Source: Gp7-AA10 sp035636095
GTDB lineage: Bacteria > Acidobacteriota > Thermoanaerobaculia > Gp7-AA8
Assembly: GCA_035636095.1 (NCBI GenBank)
Contig: DASPZU010000003.1
Coordinates: forward strand, 1 to 23,331
Direction of reading: 5' to 3'
DNA: 23,331 bases
Both the position numbers and the translations under genes were made by a program. The notes beneath the pieces are model-generated. The model was given only the letters and a program-made list of their open reading frames with translations. It made no database searches and had not been told where the DNA came from. This document shows positions 8,135-14,774 of this stretch, piece after piece; the stretch's first letter is position 1, and every line of letters starts with the position of its first letter.

Positions 8135-8686
8135 TCACTGATGATGCGGCGTCTGCGCGGCCTTCGCCGCTTCGCTAACCGCAACCGCAGCAGGAGCATC
8201 GAGATCGTCGGCGCGCAGCGTCGACGAGGGACTGAGCCGCCGGATGTCGGCATTCGAGGTCGGTGCGCTCAGATCGACGTTCGGCGGAGGCTGCATCGAC
8301 ATACCGCCGTGCTGCATGCCGGCCATCGAACCGCTGTGCTCCATGCCAGGCATATTCGCGTGATCCATCCCGGCCATCTTCGTGTGGTCCATCCCCGCCA
8401 TATTCGCGTGATCCATCCCGGACATCTTCGTGTGGTCCATCCCGGGCATAGGCATGCCTGCCTTCTTCGAATGATCCATCCCAGGCATATGCATGCCCGC
8501 CATCTTCGAATGGTCCGACGGCTGCGCTGCCACCTGATGTCCTCCATGTCCGCCTTCGCTGACGGGTATGCCCTTCTGCACAGCGCTGCGATAGGCAGCC
8601 GCACTCTTACTGGCAATGGAAGTTTTGCCGCCGCATGCTGCGGCCAGCAGCGAAAGAATTAGAACTGTTGTCTGTGTCGCCTTCAT
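8135..8686 (-). CDS. Met/His-repeat lipoprotein, probable periplasmic Cu/Ag-binding protein
   Basis: A 183-residue protein that starts at ATG 8686, with AGGAG 5 nt upstream. A longer frame to 8833 lacks any signal. The leader (TTVLILSLLAAAC) ends at a Cys followed by GG, suggesting lipidation. The centre is an array of GMDHxxM units (about residues 56-115), in which MDHANMAG and MDHTKMAG alternate. Such Met-x-x-Met/His arrays bind Cu(I) and Ag(I), as in the Met-rich regions of CopB, PcoB or SilE/PcoE. The C-terminal ~60 residues are polar and end in HHQ. It is the first gene of the unit running through tolC, the oxidase and the cytochrome (16 nt to tolC). Metal storage or delivery to the oxidase is the likely job. 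Confidence 0.8.
   Translation of the reverse strand: MKATQTTVLILSLLAAACGGKTSIASKSAAAYRSAVQKGIPVSEGGHGGHQVAAQPSDHSKMAGMHMPGMDHSKKAGMPMPGMDHTKMSGMDHANMAGMDHTKMAGMDHANMPGMEHSGSMAGMQHGGMSMQPPPNVDLSAPTSNADIRRLSPSSTLRADDLDAPAAVAVSEAAKAAQTPHHQ
8351..8446 (-). repeat. Four 24-bp tandem units in a 48-bp alternating pattern
   Basis: Four consecutive 24-bp units start at 8351, 8375, 8399 and 8423. Units 1 and 3 differ at one base, and units 2 and 4 are nearly identical, so the array is two copies of a 48-bp A-B dimer. Each unit encodes an 8-residue MDHxxMxG block of the metal-binding lipoprotein. Degenerate copies flank it on both sides (CCAGGCAT, CCATCTTCGAATG). Confidence 0.9.
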
Positions 8687-8755
8687 GAGAGCTCCTGGAT
8701 CGCGGAACCGCGGAAAAGCCGCGGCACGCAGATCGGTCACCTTTGATGGAAATGG

Positions 8756-8778
8756 AAAAATCGCGCGATGAAAGCGCG
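8756..8778 (-). terminator. Candidate intrinsic terminator downstream of the small Cys/His-rich gene
   Basis: Read on the minus strand, CGCGC, a 7-nt loop, GCGCG, then A and TTTTT. It lies 11 nt after the stop of the gene at 8790-9200 and before the Met/His lipoprotein gene, so the two are probably separate transcripts. The stem is only 5 bp. Confidence 0.45.
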
Positions 8779-8789
8779 TGAAGGCGGGA

Positions 8790-9200
8790 TCAGATGCGGA
8801 GGGTATCGAGAAGCAGCAGGCGCAATCCGACATCGCGATCGCAGCGGATAGCGCCGAGGGTGATGAAACTGCGGTAAGCGACGGCGTTCGATGGCGGCAA
8901 CACCCCGTTCGCGGTCAGGCGCTCCCGAAGCGTCTCTTTGAATGCAGGCAAGACGGGGCGCTGTTTGAGCTGTTGTTTCTCAGGCGCCGGGGTCGCGTCG
9001 TGGTGGTGATCGCCGCGCGCATCGTGTGTCAGAAACGACTTCGCGATCGAACACAGCGGCATCACCCTGTGAAGGACGTGATGAAACGGCAACACGCAGC
9101 AACCGAATAGAAACGCAGCGGCGACGATCGCCGGGATCGTCGAGCCCGCGATCAAGGCCACAGCGAGAGCGGCGCGTTTCATCATTGGTGAGCTATGCAA
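8790..9200 (-). CDS. Small Cys/His-rich exported protein (type 1 of two in the window)
   Basis: A 136-residue protein of no named family that I recognise. It has a hydrophobic N-terminal segment (residues about 8-35), then CCVLPFHHVLHRVMPLC, a His cluster (DHHHD), a basic middle and a hydrophobic tail (RLLLLDTLRI). The TTG at 9200 is taken as start because an AGGA lies 7 nt upstream. The tandem ATGs at 9185 and 9182 have no ribosome binding site, but would also give a sensible leader. A similar layout (MM[K/R]RA start, CC-P-H cluster, His pair, tail ending in Ile with Leu-rich residues) occurs in the gene heading the Cus operon at 21614-21979. Periplasmic metal binding or sensing is inferred from the Cys/His content and the repeated placement ahead of a TolC-encoding unit. 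Confidence 0.6.
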   Translation of the reverse strand: MHSSPMMKRAALAVALIAGSTIPAIVAAAFLFGCCVLPFHHVLHRVMPLCSIAKSFLTHDARGDHHHDATPAPEKQQLKQRPVLPAFKETLRERLTANGVLPPSNAVAYRSFITLGAIRCDRDVGLRLLLLDTLRI

Positions 9201-9210
9201 CTCTCTTTCC

Positions 9211-10398
9211 TCATTGAAAAGTTCCGCTGGCCACGTGGATGCGTTTCATCGTCGCCGACTGCTCGGTCCAGGCAAAGTAGATCTCTCTTCCCATACGGGC
9301 GATCCGCGGGAACCCGGCGGCCCGGGCGGCGCTGGAGTCTGCAACCTTAATTGCAGGTTCAATTTGACCGTTGCTGCGCACGCGTCGCGCTCGAATTTCC
9401 GCTCCCGGCCCGATCTGCTCGAGCCAGGTGACGAGCGCCGTGGTGGTATCGAGCATGACGATGTCTACCCGGCCCGCAGGATTGGCATCGTCGATCGCGA
9501 CCGCATCGGTAAATGTCACACCGGCGTCATTCGAGAACGCGACGTAAACGCGGCCCTTGTTGTCCGCGCCTGTGAACCACGCCACCGCGGCATGGTCGCC
9601 GATGGCATCGATCTGCGGTCCGTTGACCGGACATCCGTTGATCTTCCAGCCGTCGCAGCGAATGAGCCGCGGCGGCGTCCAGCGGCTGCCGGCCCGGCGG
9701 ACGATGGCGATGTCTCGGATGTCGTCGTTCGATCGATCGCGATAGACGACCACCGCGCCTTTCGACGCCATCGTCATGCCGGTCGCGCAGCACTCGCACG
9801 TGCGCGTATCGAGCGCCGCATCATCATGCACCTGGGCGCGTGCGTCGACGGTGGCGTACCGAATCGACATCTCTCCTTCTTCTTTTCCTTCGGGCATATT
9901 CCGCCCGTCGAGCCAGGTAACTCCCACGCCGCCACGCGGCAGCGGAGCGAGGGAGGCGAAGCCATGCTCTGTTTTGCGTCCGTCGCGATTGAGCGCGAAG
10001 GGCTTGCTCCAGGTCCGACCGCCGTCCATCGATATCGCCATCTGCACGTCATACGCATACGTGCTGCTGGCACTCTTCTGCAACCAATGCGCAAACAAAA
10101 CGCCTTTGGCATCCTCGACGATCGAAGGAAAGTCGGCCCAGTTCACGAACAGATCATCGCTTTCGACGATCGTGCGCGGCTCCGACCATTTGCGGCCGCT
10201 CCATCTTGCGAAACGCAGCGCTACGCGATTGCTCTTTGCAATCGGCTCGAGCCAGCTCATGAGAAGAGCATTCTTCGTAGCGAACAAAAACGGTTCGGCG
10301 GCACCTGCGCCGGCGGGGGACTGGATCTCGACGATCGGCTCTGCCGAGACGATGGCCGACAACGCAGCCACCGCGACGGCCATGAGGAAAACTCGCAT
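9211..10398 (-). CDS. Exported BNR/sialidase-fold beta-propeller protein
   Basis: A 395-residue protein with a signal peptide (VFLMAVAVAALSAIVSAEP). The body shows repeated propeller blades, with Asp-box-like sequences such as SMDGGRTWSKPF and SNDAGVTFTDAV. These are the hallmark of BNR/exo-alpha-sialidase-like proteins, although sialidase catalytic residues are not evident. Blade 4 carries an unusual CECCATGM cluster, and further Cys residues lie in RCDGWKINGCPVN, which could bind metal or form disulphides. The ATG at 10398 has no strong ribosome binding site. An upstream in-frame extension to 10452 would put a polar stretch before the signal peptide and is rejected. It lies 80 nt downstream of the CDF gene. 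A periplasmic binding role in metal handling is possible, as is a glycan role. The propeller fold is the part I trust. Confidence 0.7.
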   Translation of the reverse strand: MRVFLMAVAVAALSAIVSAEPIVEIQSPAGAGAAEPFLFATKNALLMSWLEPIAKSNRVALRFARWSGRKWSEPRTIVESDDLFVNWADFPSIVEDAKGVLFAHWLQKSASSTYAYDVQMAISMDGGRTWSKPFALNRDGRKTEHGFASLAPLPRGGVGVTWLDGRNMPEGKEEGEMSIRYATVDARAQVHDDAALDTRTCECCATGMTMASKGAVVVYRDRSNDDIRDIAIVRRAGSRWTPPRLIRCDGWKINGCPVNGPQIDAIGDHAAVAWFTGADNKGRVYVAFSNDAGVTFTDAVAIDDANPAGRVDIVMLDTTTALVTWLEQIGPGAEIRARRVRSNGQIEPAIKVADSSAARAAGFPRIARMGREIYFAWTEQSATMKRIHVASGTFQ

Positions 10399-10477
10399 CA
10401 CGGGCGCGAATTGTAACCGGAGGGAAGAGAAAGAGGCCGCGTGGCAGCACACGGGTACGGTCGCCTGACGCGCCGGA

Positions 10478-11470
10478 TCACGGGGCCCGATGCGTGGCCT
10501 CGTCGTGGTGTTCTTCGCGGGCGGCGTGATACTCCTCGCCCGATGCGCCGACTGGATCGACGTGCACGATCGCTCGCGCGAGGAACGGCAGGTGCGCCAT
10601 CAACTGCCGATGCACATCGGCGGCAATCTCGTGACCCTCTTCGACAGTCAGCGCAGCGTTGACGGCGATGTTCACCTCCGCGAGCAGTCGGTGCCCGAGC
10701 CACCGTGCGCGAACTTCGGTTACCTCGCGCACACCTCCGACATGTGCCGCCGCATGCTTCACTTCGGAGAGCACGTGCGGATCGACTCCGTCGAGCGCAC
10801 GGCTCAGTATTTCTTTGGCGGAGCGCCACACGATCGCGAGAATCGCCGCGGTGATGAGGATGCCAGTGATCGGATCGGCTTTCGGGAAACCCATCCGGAC
10901 GCCGAGTGCGCCGAAGAGCACGGCGAGGCTCGTCCACCCATCAGTGCGGGCGTGGTAGCCGTCGGCAATCAGCGCCGCGCTGCCGATTTCCTTCCCGACG
11001 CGGATGCGAAAAATTGCGACGCCTTCGTTGCCAAGGAATCCGATTACAGCAGCGATCGCCACGGCGACGAGATGCCCCACCGCCTCCGGGTGAACCAGAC
11101 GATGGATGGCCTCATACCCTGCCACCACCGCGCTGGTCAGGATCGTGAGGACGACGAGGATGCCGGCAAAGTCCTCGACGCGCCCATACCCGTAGGTGAA
11201 GCGGGGACTCGGCTTCCGCTTCGCGAAGACGAACGCGACCGCCAGGGGGACTGCCGTCGCGGCGTCGCCAAAGTTGTGGATGGTATCTGCAAGCAGGCTA
11301 ATGCTGTTCGAGAAGATCACGACCGCGAGCTGGATGCACGCGGTGATGAAGAGGCCAACGAATGACCACTTCACCGCCCAGATGCCGCGGTCAGACGATG
11401 CAATGGAGGGATCGATCCCCGCGTGACTGTGGCCGTGAGTTTTTTCATGGTCGTGTTCGTGATTTGCCAT
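10478..11470 (-). CDS. Cation diffusion facilitator (CDF/ZnT family) metal exporter
   Basis: A 330-residue inner-membrane H+-coupled exporter of Zn2+, Cd2+, Co2+ or similar ions. The N-terminus is His-rich (HEHDHEKTHGHSH), followed by about six membrane helices. The transport-site motifs are HNFGD in TM2 and HARTD in TM5, matching the HxxxD pair of zinc-type CDFs. The cytoplasmic C-terminal domain ends in a His/Glu tail (EEYHAAREEHHDE). The ATG at 11470 has GAGGTG 6 nt upstream. A longer frame to 11515 would overlap the upstream methyltransferase and is less likely. It begins 20 nt after the methyltransferase gene. It widens the island beyond Cu/Ag, but the exact ion cannot be read from the sequence. 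Confidence 0.93.
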   Translation of the reverse strand: MANHEHDHEKTHGHSHAGIDPSIASSDRGIWAVKWSFVGLFITACIQLAVVIFSNSISLLADTIHNFGDAATAVPLAVAFVFAKRKPSPRFTYGYGRVEDFAGILVVLTILTSAVVAGYEAIHRLVHPEAVGHLVAVAIAAVIGFLGNEGVAIFRIRVGKEIGSAALIADGYHARTDGWTSLAVLFGALGVRMGFPKADPITGILITAAILAIVWRSAKEILSRALDGVDPHVLSEVKHAAAHVGGVREVTEVRARWLGHRLLAEVNIAVNAALTVEEGHEIAADVHRQLMAHLPFLARAIVHVDPVGASGEEYHAAREEHHDEATHRAP

Positions 11471-11490
11471 GGCTGCACCTCGTCGATCGT

Positions 11491-12141
11491 TCAGGACTTC
11501 ACCGCCCGCAAACATCGCAGCACCCCGAAGGCAGTGTGAAAGTGACCGATCTGCTCAACCGGTGCAAACCCAGCCTGGCGCGCCATTGCCGGCAACATAC
11601 CGAGGAAGTTCTCCTGCACATGTTCGCGTCCCAGCTTCTCCGTCAGCAGCGAAACGATGCGCATCCATCGAGTGTCGGGTTCTCCGAAATCGCCAAGATG
11701 TAGCTCTCCGCCGGCACGGAGCACGCGGAAAGCTTCGGCAAACGCGATCTGCTTTTCACCGGCTGTGAGGTGGTGAAACACGAGGCTGGATATGACGCGA
11801 TCAAAGCTTCTTTCCGCGTACGGCAACGAAGTCGCTAAACCTTGATCAAGGCACACCGACAACCCTGCACGAGCGATCTTCTGACGCGCGCGCCTCAAAA
11901 CCCGTTCGTCGGCGTCAACGCCGGTGAGCTTCGCTCCGGGCGCGCGATTGGCAGCCAGAATGAGCAGCGTGCCCGTACCGCAACCGACATCGAGCACTTC
12001 ATCTCCGGGAGCAATGTAGGCGCTCTCGATCAGCCGCATCTTGAACCGCCTCTCCGGCAAAGTCAGCCGGATCAAGAGGTCATACAGCGGCGTAAGAAAG
12101 TCGTACTTGAGGGCGGGTATGTACCCGTTGTGCCTATTCAC
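11491..12141 (-). CDS. Class I SAM-dependent methyltransferase (UbiE/Methyltransf_11-like)
   Basis: A 216-residue protein with Rossmann-fold methyltransferase motifs: motif I VLDVGCGTGTL (about residues 45-55), acidic VDADE at the end of strand 2, motif with LPYAERSFDRVIS, and the LRAGGELHLGDF post-motif strand. The N-terminal ~40 residues (YDFLTPLYDLLIRL) are typical of UbiE-like enzymes. The substrate is unknown. It lacks the Cys set expected of ArsM arsenite methyltransferases. The start is a GTG at 12141 that overlaps the last 8 nt of the upstream membrane-protein gene and has no ribosome binding site, so it is probably translated by coupling. The membrane protein, this enzyme and the CDF gene form a tight series. 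Confidence 0.88.
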   Translation of the reverse strand: MNRHNGYIPALKYDFLTPLYDLLIRLTLPERRFKMRLIESAYIAPGDEVLDVGCGTGTLLILAANRAPGAKLTGVDADERVLRRARQKIARAGLSVCLDQGLATSLPYAERSFDRVISSLVFHHLTAGEKQIAFAEAFRVLRAGGELHLGDFGEPDTRWMRIVSLLTEKLGREHVQENFLGMLPAMARQAGFAPVEQIGHFHTAFGVLRCLRAVKS

Positions 12142-12565
12142 GGGGATAGCGCCAGATCATACGGAACAACACCGTGTCAACCACTGGCAAGACGACCCAT
12201 TGCAGCAATGGAAACAGGCCAAGGCCGAAAACGGTCGGCATTCGGTCGCCGTAATGCCACTTCCCTGCTGAAAGAGCGAACAGTTCGTACGTAATCGAGA
12301 TCGTAAGCCCCAAGGCGATGAACACCGTCGTGGCGACCACGACGCGCTGTCCGACCGGCCAAATCACGTCCTTCACGAAAGCCGCTGCGGCTGCCAAGGC
12401 GGCAGCGGTGATAACCAGGTCCCCGATGGTCGCACGGAAGCAGAGAAGCGTCGCTTGCCAGAATGCCAGCCCCTGCATGCTCGCAAACCACTTCCCTTGC
12501 GCCATTTCCCAAACGAAATTGAGCGCAAAAACGATCAGCGTGAACACCATCCAGCGACGGATCAC
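12134..12565 (-). CDS. Four-TM integral membrane protein of unknown function
   Basis: A 143-residue protein with four predicted membrane helices: MVFTLIVFALNFVWEM, the Ala-rich segment near residues 50-70, VVVATTVFIALGLTISI and LFPLLQWVVLPVVDTVLF. The NFVWEM signature in helix 1 and the RATIGDL segment resemble a family of uncharacterised bacterial membrane proteins I have seen but cannot name. The start is taken as the GTG at 12565, whose bases overlap the TGA of the upstream miniprotein (GTGA), giving the N-terminus (M)IRRWMVF. The ATG at 12550 is the alternative. It is followed, with 8 nt overlap, by the methyltransferase gene. Confidence 0.7.
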   Translation of the reverse strand: MIRRWMVFTLIVFALNFVWEMAQGKWFASMQGLAFWQATLLCFRATIGDLVITAAALAAAAAFVKDVIWPVGQRVVVATTVFIALGLTISITYELFALSAGKWHYGDRMPTVFGLGLFPLLQWVVLPVVDTVLFRMIWRYPRE

Positions 12566-12672
12566 CGCTTTTGCAGGATCTTTACGATCGCCACAATCAA
12601 CAGCACGACCACCAGAATGCCGACGATCGTCCAGATCCACATTCCAGCCATCATTCCGCCCATTCCTGGCAT
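12562..12672 (-). CDS. Met-rich single-TM miniprotein, 36 aa
   Basis: A very short gene with a strong ribosome binding site: GAAGGAG lies 6 nt before the ATG at 12672. The product starts with a Met/Gly cluster (MPGMGGMMAGM), continues as one membrane helix (WIWTIVGILVVVLLIVAIV) and ends in a basic tail (KILQKR). Its TGA stop overlaps the GTG start of the four-TM gene in a GTGA arrangement, good evidence that it is translated. Six Met residues in the first 11 positions would be well placed to bind Cu(I)/Ag(I) at the membrane surface. Family unknown; similar tiny SHOCT-less membrane proteins do occur in metal-resistance operons. Confidence 0.75.
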   Translation of the reverse strand: MPGMGGMMAGMWIWTIVGILVVVLLIVAIVKILQKR

Positions 12673-12692
12673 CACATACTCCTTCTCATCGA

Positions 12693-12709
12693 TGCATGAA
12701 AGTCATGCA
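12693..12709. promoter_or_regulatory. Perfect 17-bp palindrome upstream of the miniprotein gene
   Basis: TGCATGA-AAG-TCATGCA has two perfect 7-bp arms. It is centred about 29 nt upstream of the miniprotein start codon, where an operator near the transcription start or a leader hairpin could lie. No regulator can be assigned. Confidence 0.45.
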
Positions 12710-12752
12710 AGCGGATCGCCGGTGGAACCTCATGGGGATCGAGATCTTCTCT

Positions 12753-12798
12753 GTCATCATCAAACCGAGATCGCAGTCATCATCAAACCGAGATCGCA
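12753..12798. repeat. Two perfect 23-bp direct repeats
   Basis: Copies at 12753-12775 and 12776-12798 are identical and abut each other (core ATCAAACCGAGATCGC). They lie about 80-126 nt upstream of the miniprotein start, in the 249-base gap between the CusF-like gene and the miniprotein operon. A recent duplication or paired operator sites would both explain them. Confidence 0.85.
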
Positions 12799-12921
12799 AT
12801 GTTGAAGCAGGAAAGGTTCAGGCATCGTGATCTGCATGACTTTTTCCGCTCGTGGACTCGGCCTCGGCCGAAAGCAGATTAGCGATTTGAAAAAGTGGAA
12901 AGCCTTTGGTCCGCGCCTTGA

Positions 12922-13266
12922 TCACTTCTTCGGCTGCGGCTTCACGTCCGTGACCCAGTACTTTCCATTCTGGTCATGCATCGTGACGACGACCGCCGAG
13001 CCATCCGCCGGCAGCGATTCGACTTTCGCACCGCGCAACTCGTAACTCATTTTCATGGCGCCCATCTTGCCCGGAACTTCCTTATTGTCGAGATTGACCA
13101 TGTTCTTCGCGGGATCGCGCGACACAATGGTGACGGTCATAGGATAGGTCTCTTCCGCGGCCGATGACGTCGTTGGTTGTGCTGTAGTTGGCGGCGCGTT
13201 GTAGGTCTCCTTCTTGGCGCATGCGATCAATACAAGAATCCCAACTGCGTAGATGAATTTCTTCAC
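12922..13266 (-). CDS. CusF-like copper-binding lipoprotein
   Basis: A 114-residue periplasmic lipoprotein (leader FIYAVGILVLIAC, lipidation Cys at about 16), followed by a Thr/Pro/Ser linker. The domain matches the CusF / copper-binding OB-fold pattern: strand YPMTVTIVSRD, then MVNLDNKEVPGKMGAMKMSYEL. The EVPG-M-AM-M run is where CusF-type proteins carry the HEPIP-x-M-x-WPxM-type ligands, and the Met residues here suit Cu(I)/Ag(I). The end strand is YWVTDVKP. The start is a GTG at 13266 with AAAGGA 8 nt upstream. It lies 30 nt after the DNRLRE gene, likely on the same message. It probably hands metal to the CusCBA pump encoded nearby. Confidence 0.85.
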   Translation of the reverse strand: MKKFIYAVGILVLIACAKKETYNAPPTTAQPTTSSAAEETYPMTVTIVSRDPAKNMVNLDNKEVPGKMGAMKMSYELRGAKVESLPADGSAVVVTMHDQNGKYWVTDVKPQPKK

Positions 13267-13295
13267 GGTATGTTCCTTTCAATTGAGTCTCTTAG

Positions 13296-14672
13296 TCATT
13301 TCTTGAACTCGATGGTCAGCGACGGCCGCGTATCACTCGGCACGATCTCGCGACTGTCGAATCGTTTCGCCGTCGTTGCGTTGGCCTCGTTTCCCACGAT
13401 GATCCAACCGAAGTTCGTCAACGGGTGATCGAGCCAGTCCTGCCCTCGCGCGATCATCGCTGCCGATGATCCCCAGGTGACAGGACCGTCTCCAGCGAGC
13501 GCGGTCGCGTCGGCTGCCACGTCGAAATCTCCTCCCTGGTTCGTCCAGAACCGGTTTGAGAAAAATGTGTGAATCCAGGTCGCGTCGCCGGTCCGAGATC
13601 CGGTGCCATTACCGTCCCGCGACGCTCCGGCGTTCGACGATCCCTCGCCCCAATCCGCCGAAACACGATGCAGCACCATCGACTCCGGCCCGGAAACAGT
13701 CTGTGAGACTTCGAGCTTCAGGGCGACGCTCGTGATCTGACTTCCCGGCGGAATTTGCGCCGCGACATCAAATGCCAGCAGCGCGCGGCGGCGCTCGCCC
13801 CGATTCGTTATGCCTGCGAAGAAATGAACGCCCGCGCCGTTGGAAAGCGAGCCATTGGAGGTCTGGTACAACGTGTTGTCCTTTGACGGCGTCAGCACCA
13901 CAGTTTGCAGCATTGGCGTCGGTGGTCCAGAGCGGACCGCGCGGCGGCGTAATGGAGTCGTGGCTGTCGGTGCCACAGGCGCGAAGAACTTCGCTCCCGA
14001 CTGTTCGTTAGACGCGTAGCCGTATAAAAGTACCGATTGAGAAGTGCGGAAGCTCACCCGATCATTCGGATCGGTTGCCGATACGCTGAAGAGATCATCG
14101 ATGGATACGACACGCGCTGCTCGACTGGGAACGTAGAGCGAGGCTTCATCAATGACATCCTCCCCGCGATGAAGAGAGACGGTCAGCAGAGCGCCCGCAG
14201 CGCCGGGATTGATCACGCCAACTCCACTCTTCCACTCATCGTTCGTTGTGCCGGCCGTGATCGCGCCCTCCTGAATTGCATCCTGCGCAGCGAGAACGGG
14301 AATCTTCGACATCACTCCGCAGTCAGCGCAGCGGCGGATCGCAGTCACGAGCAGGGGGCCGTCCGCTCGGATCGCGACCGCGTCAAATCGATCGCTGCCA
14401 GTGTGCTCCGCGAAGATGTCAGACCACTCGATGGTCTCGCCGGTTGCAACGGTTAACCGGCTGCTTTTACCCGTCCAGCCAAACGGAGCGAGGGTCTCGA
14501 TGGCAACGGTCACACTGTTTTCCGACCGATTGACGATTCGCACCACGGTTACAAATCGCGCGTCCGACCCGCTGCTCAGTGGAACATAAAATTCGTCAGC
14601 TACTGCCGAACCTGCCAGGATCAGACCGGCTATCACGAGTAGCAACCATCGTCTCTGACTCTGACGGAACAT
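13296..14672 (-). CDS. Exported DNRLRE-domain surface protein
   Basis: A 458-residue secreted protein with a signal peptide (WLLLVIAGLILAGSAVA). The N-terminal ~220 residues form beta-rich, Ig-like repeats (TVVRIVNRSENSVTV; two Cys in RRCADCG). About residues 250-458 are a DNRLRE domain, with the typical opening PSKDNTLYQ and RALLAFDV, then SVALKLEV and RPSLTIEF near the end. DNRLRE domains are stalk or binding modules of cell-surface proteins, and no enzyme domain accompanies this one. Codons GTG-ATG follow AAGGAGAGGA. I chose the ATG (14672), although the GTG at 14675 is possible. It starts 102 nt after the PCYCGC gene and precedes the CusF-like gene by 30 nt. A link to metal resistance is positional only. 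Confidence 0.78.
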   Translation of the reverse strand: MFRQSQRRWLLLVIAGLILAGSAVADEFYVPLSSGSDARFVTVVRIVNRSENSVTVAIETLAPFGWTGKSSRLTVATGETIEWSDIFAEHTGSDRFDAVAIRADGPLLVTAIRRCADCGVMSKIPVLAAQDAIQEGAITAGTTNDEWKSGVGVINPGAAGALLTVSLHRGEDVIDEASLYVPSRAARVVSIDDLFSVSATDPNDRVSFRTSQSVLLYGYASNEQSGAKFFAPVAPTATTPLRRRAVRSGPPTPMLQTVVLTPSKDNTLYQTSNGSLSNGAGVHFFAGITNRGERRRALLAFDVAAQIPPGSQITSVALKLEVSQTVSGPESMVLHRVSADWGEGSSNAGASRDGNGTGSRTGDATWIHTFFSNRFWTNQGGDFDVAADATALAGDGPVTWGSSAAMIARGQDWLDHPLTNFGWIIVGNEANATTAKRFDSREIVPSDTRPSLTIEFKK

Positions 14673-14774
14673 CACTCCTCTCCTTTGCCGCTTCGCGTTT
14701 TATTTCTTTCCGAAGTAGATCGTCCGGCACCCACGATCGCAGCGTCGTACGAGAGATCCGTCATATTCGCGATC

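Noticed and set aside
7069..8178. 369-codon plus-strand frame antisense to the first TolC gene
   Set aside because: Arg-rich translation with no domain; the TolC gene on the opposite strand is clear.
9214..10416. 400-codon plus-strand frame antisense to the BNR gene
   Set aside because: Asp/Arg/His-rich shadow; the BNR frame has signal peptide and Asp-boxes.
12870..12900. Short GC-rich inverted repeat (TCGGCC/GGCCGA) as a terminator
   Set aside because: The loop is only 2 nt and no T tract follows.
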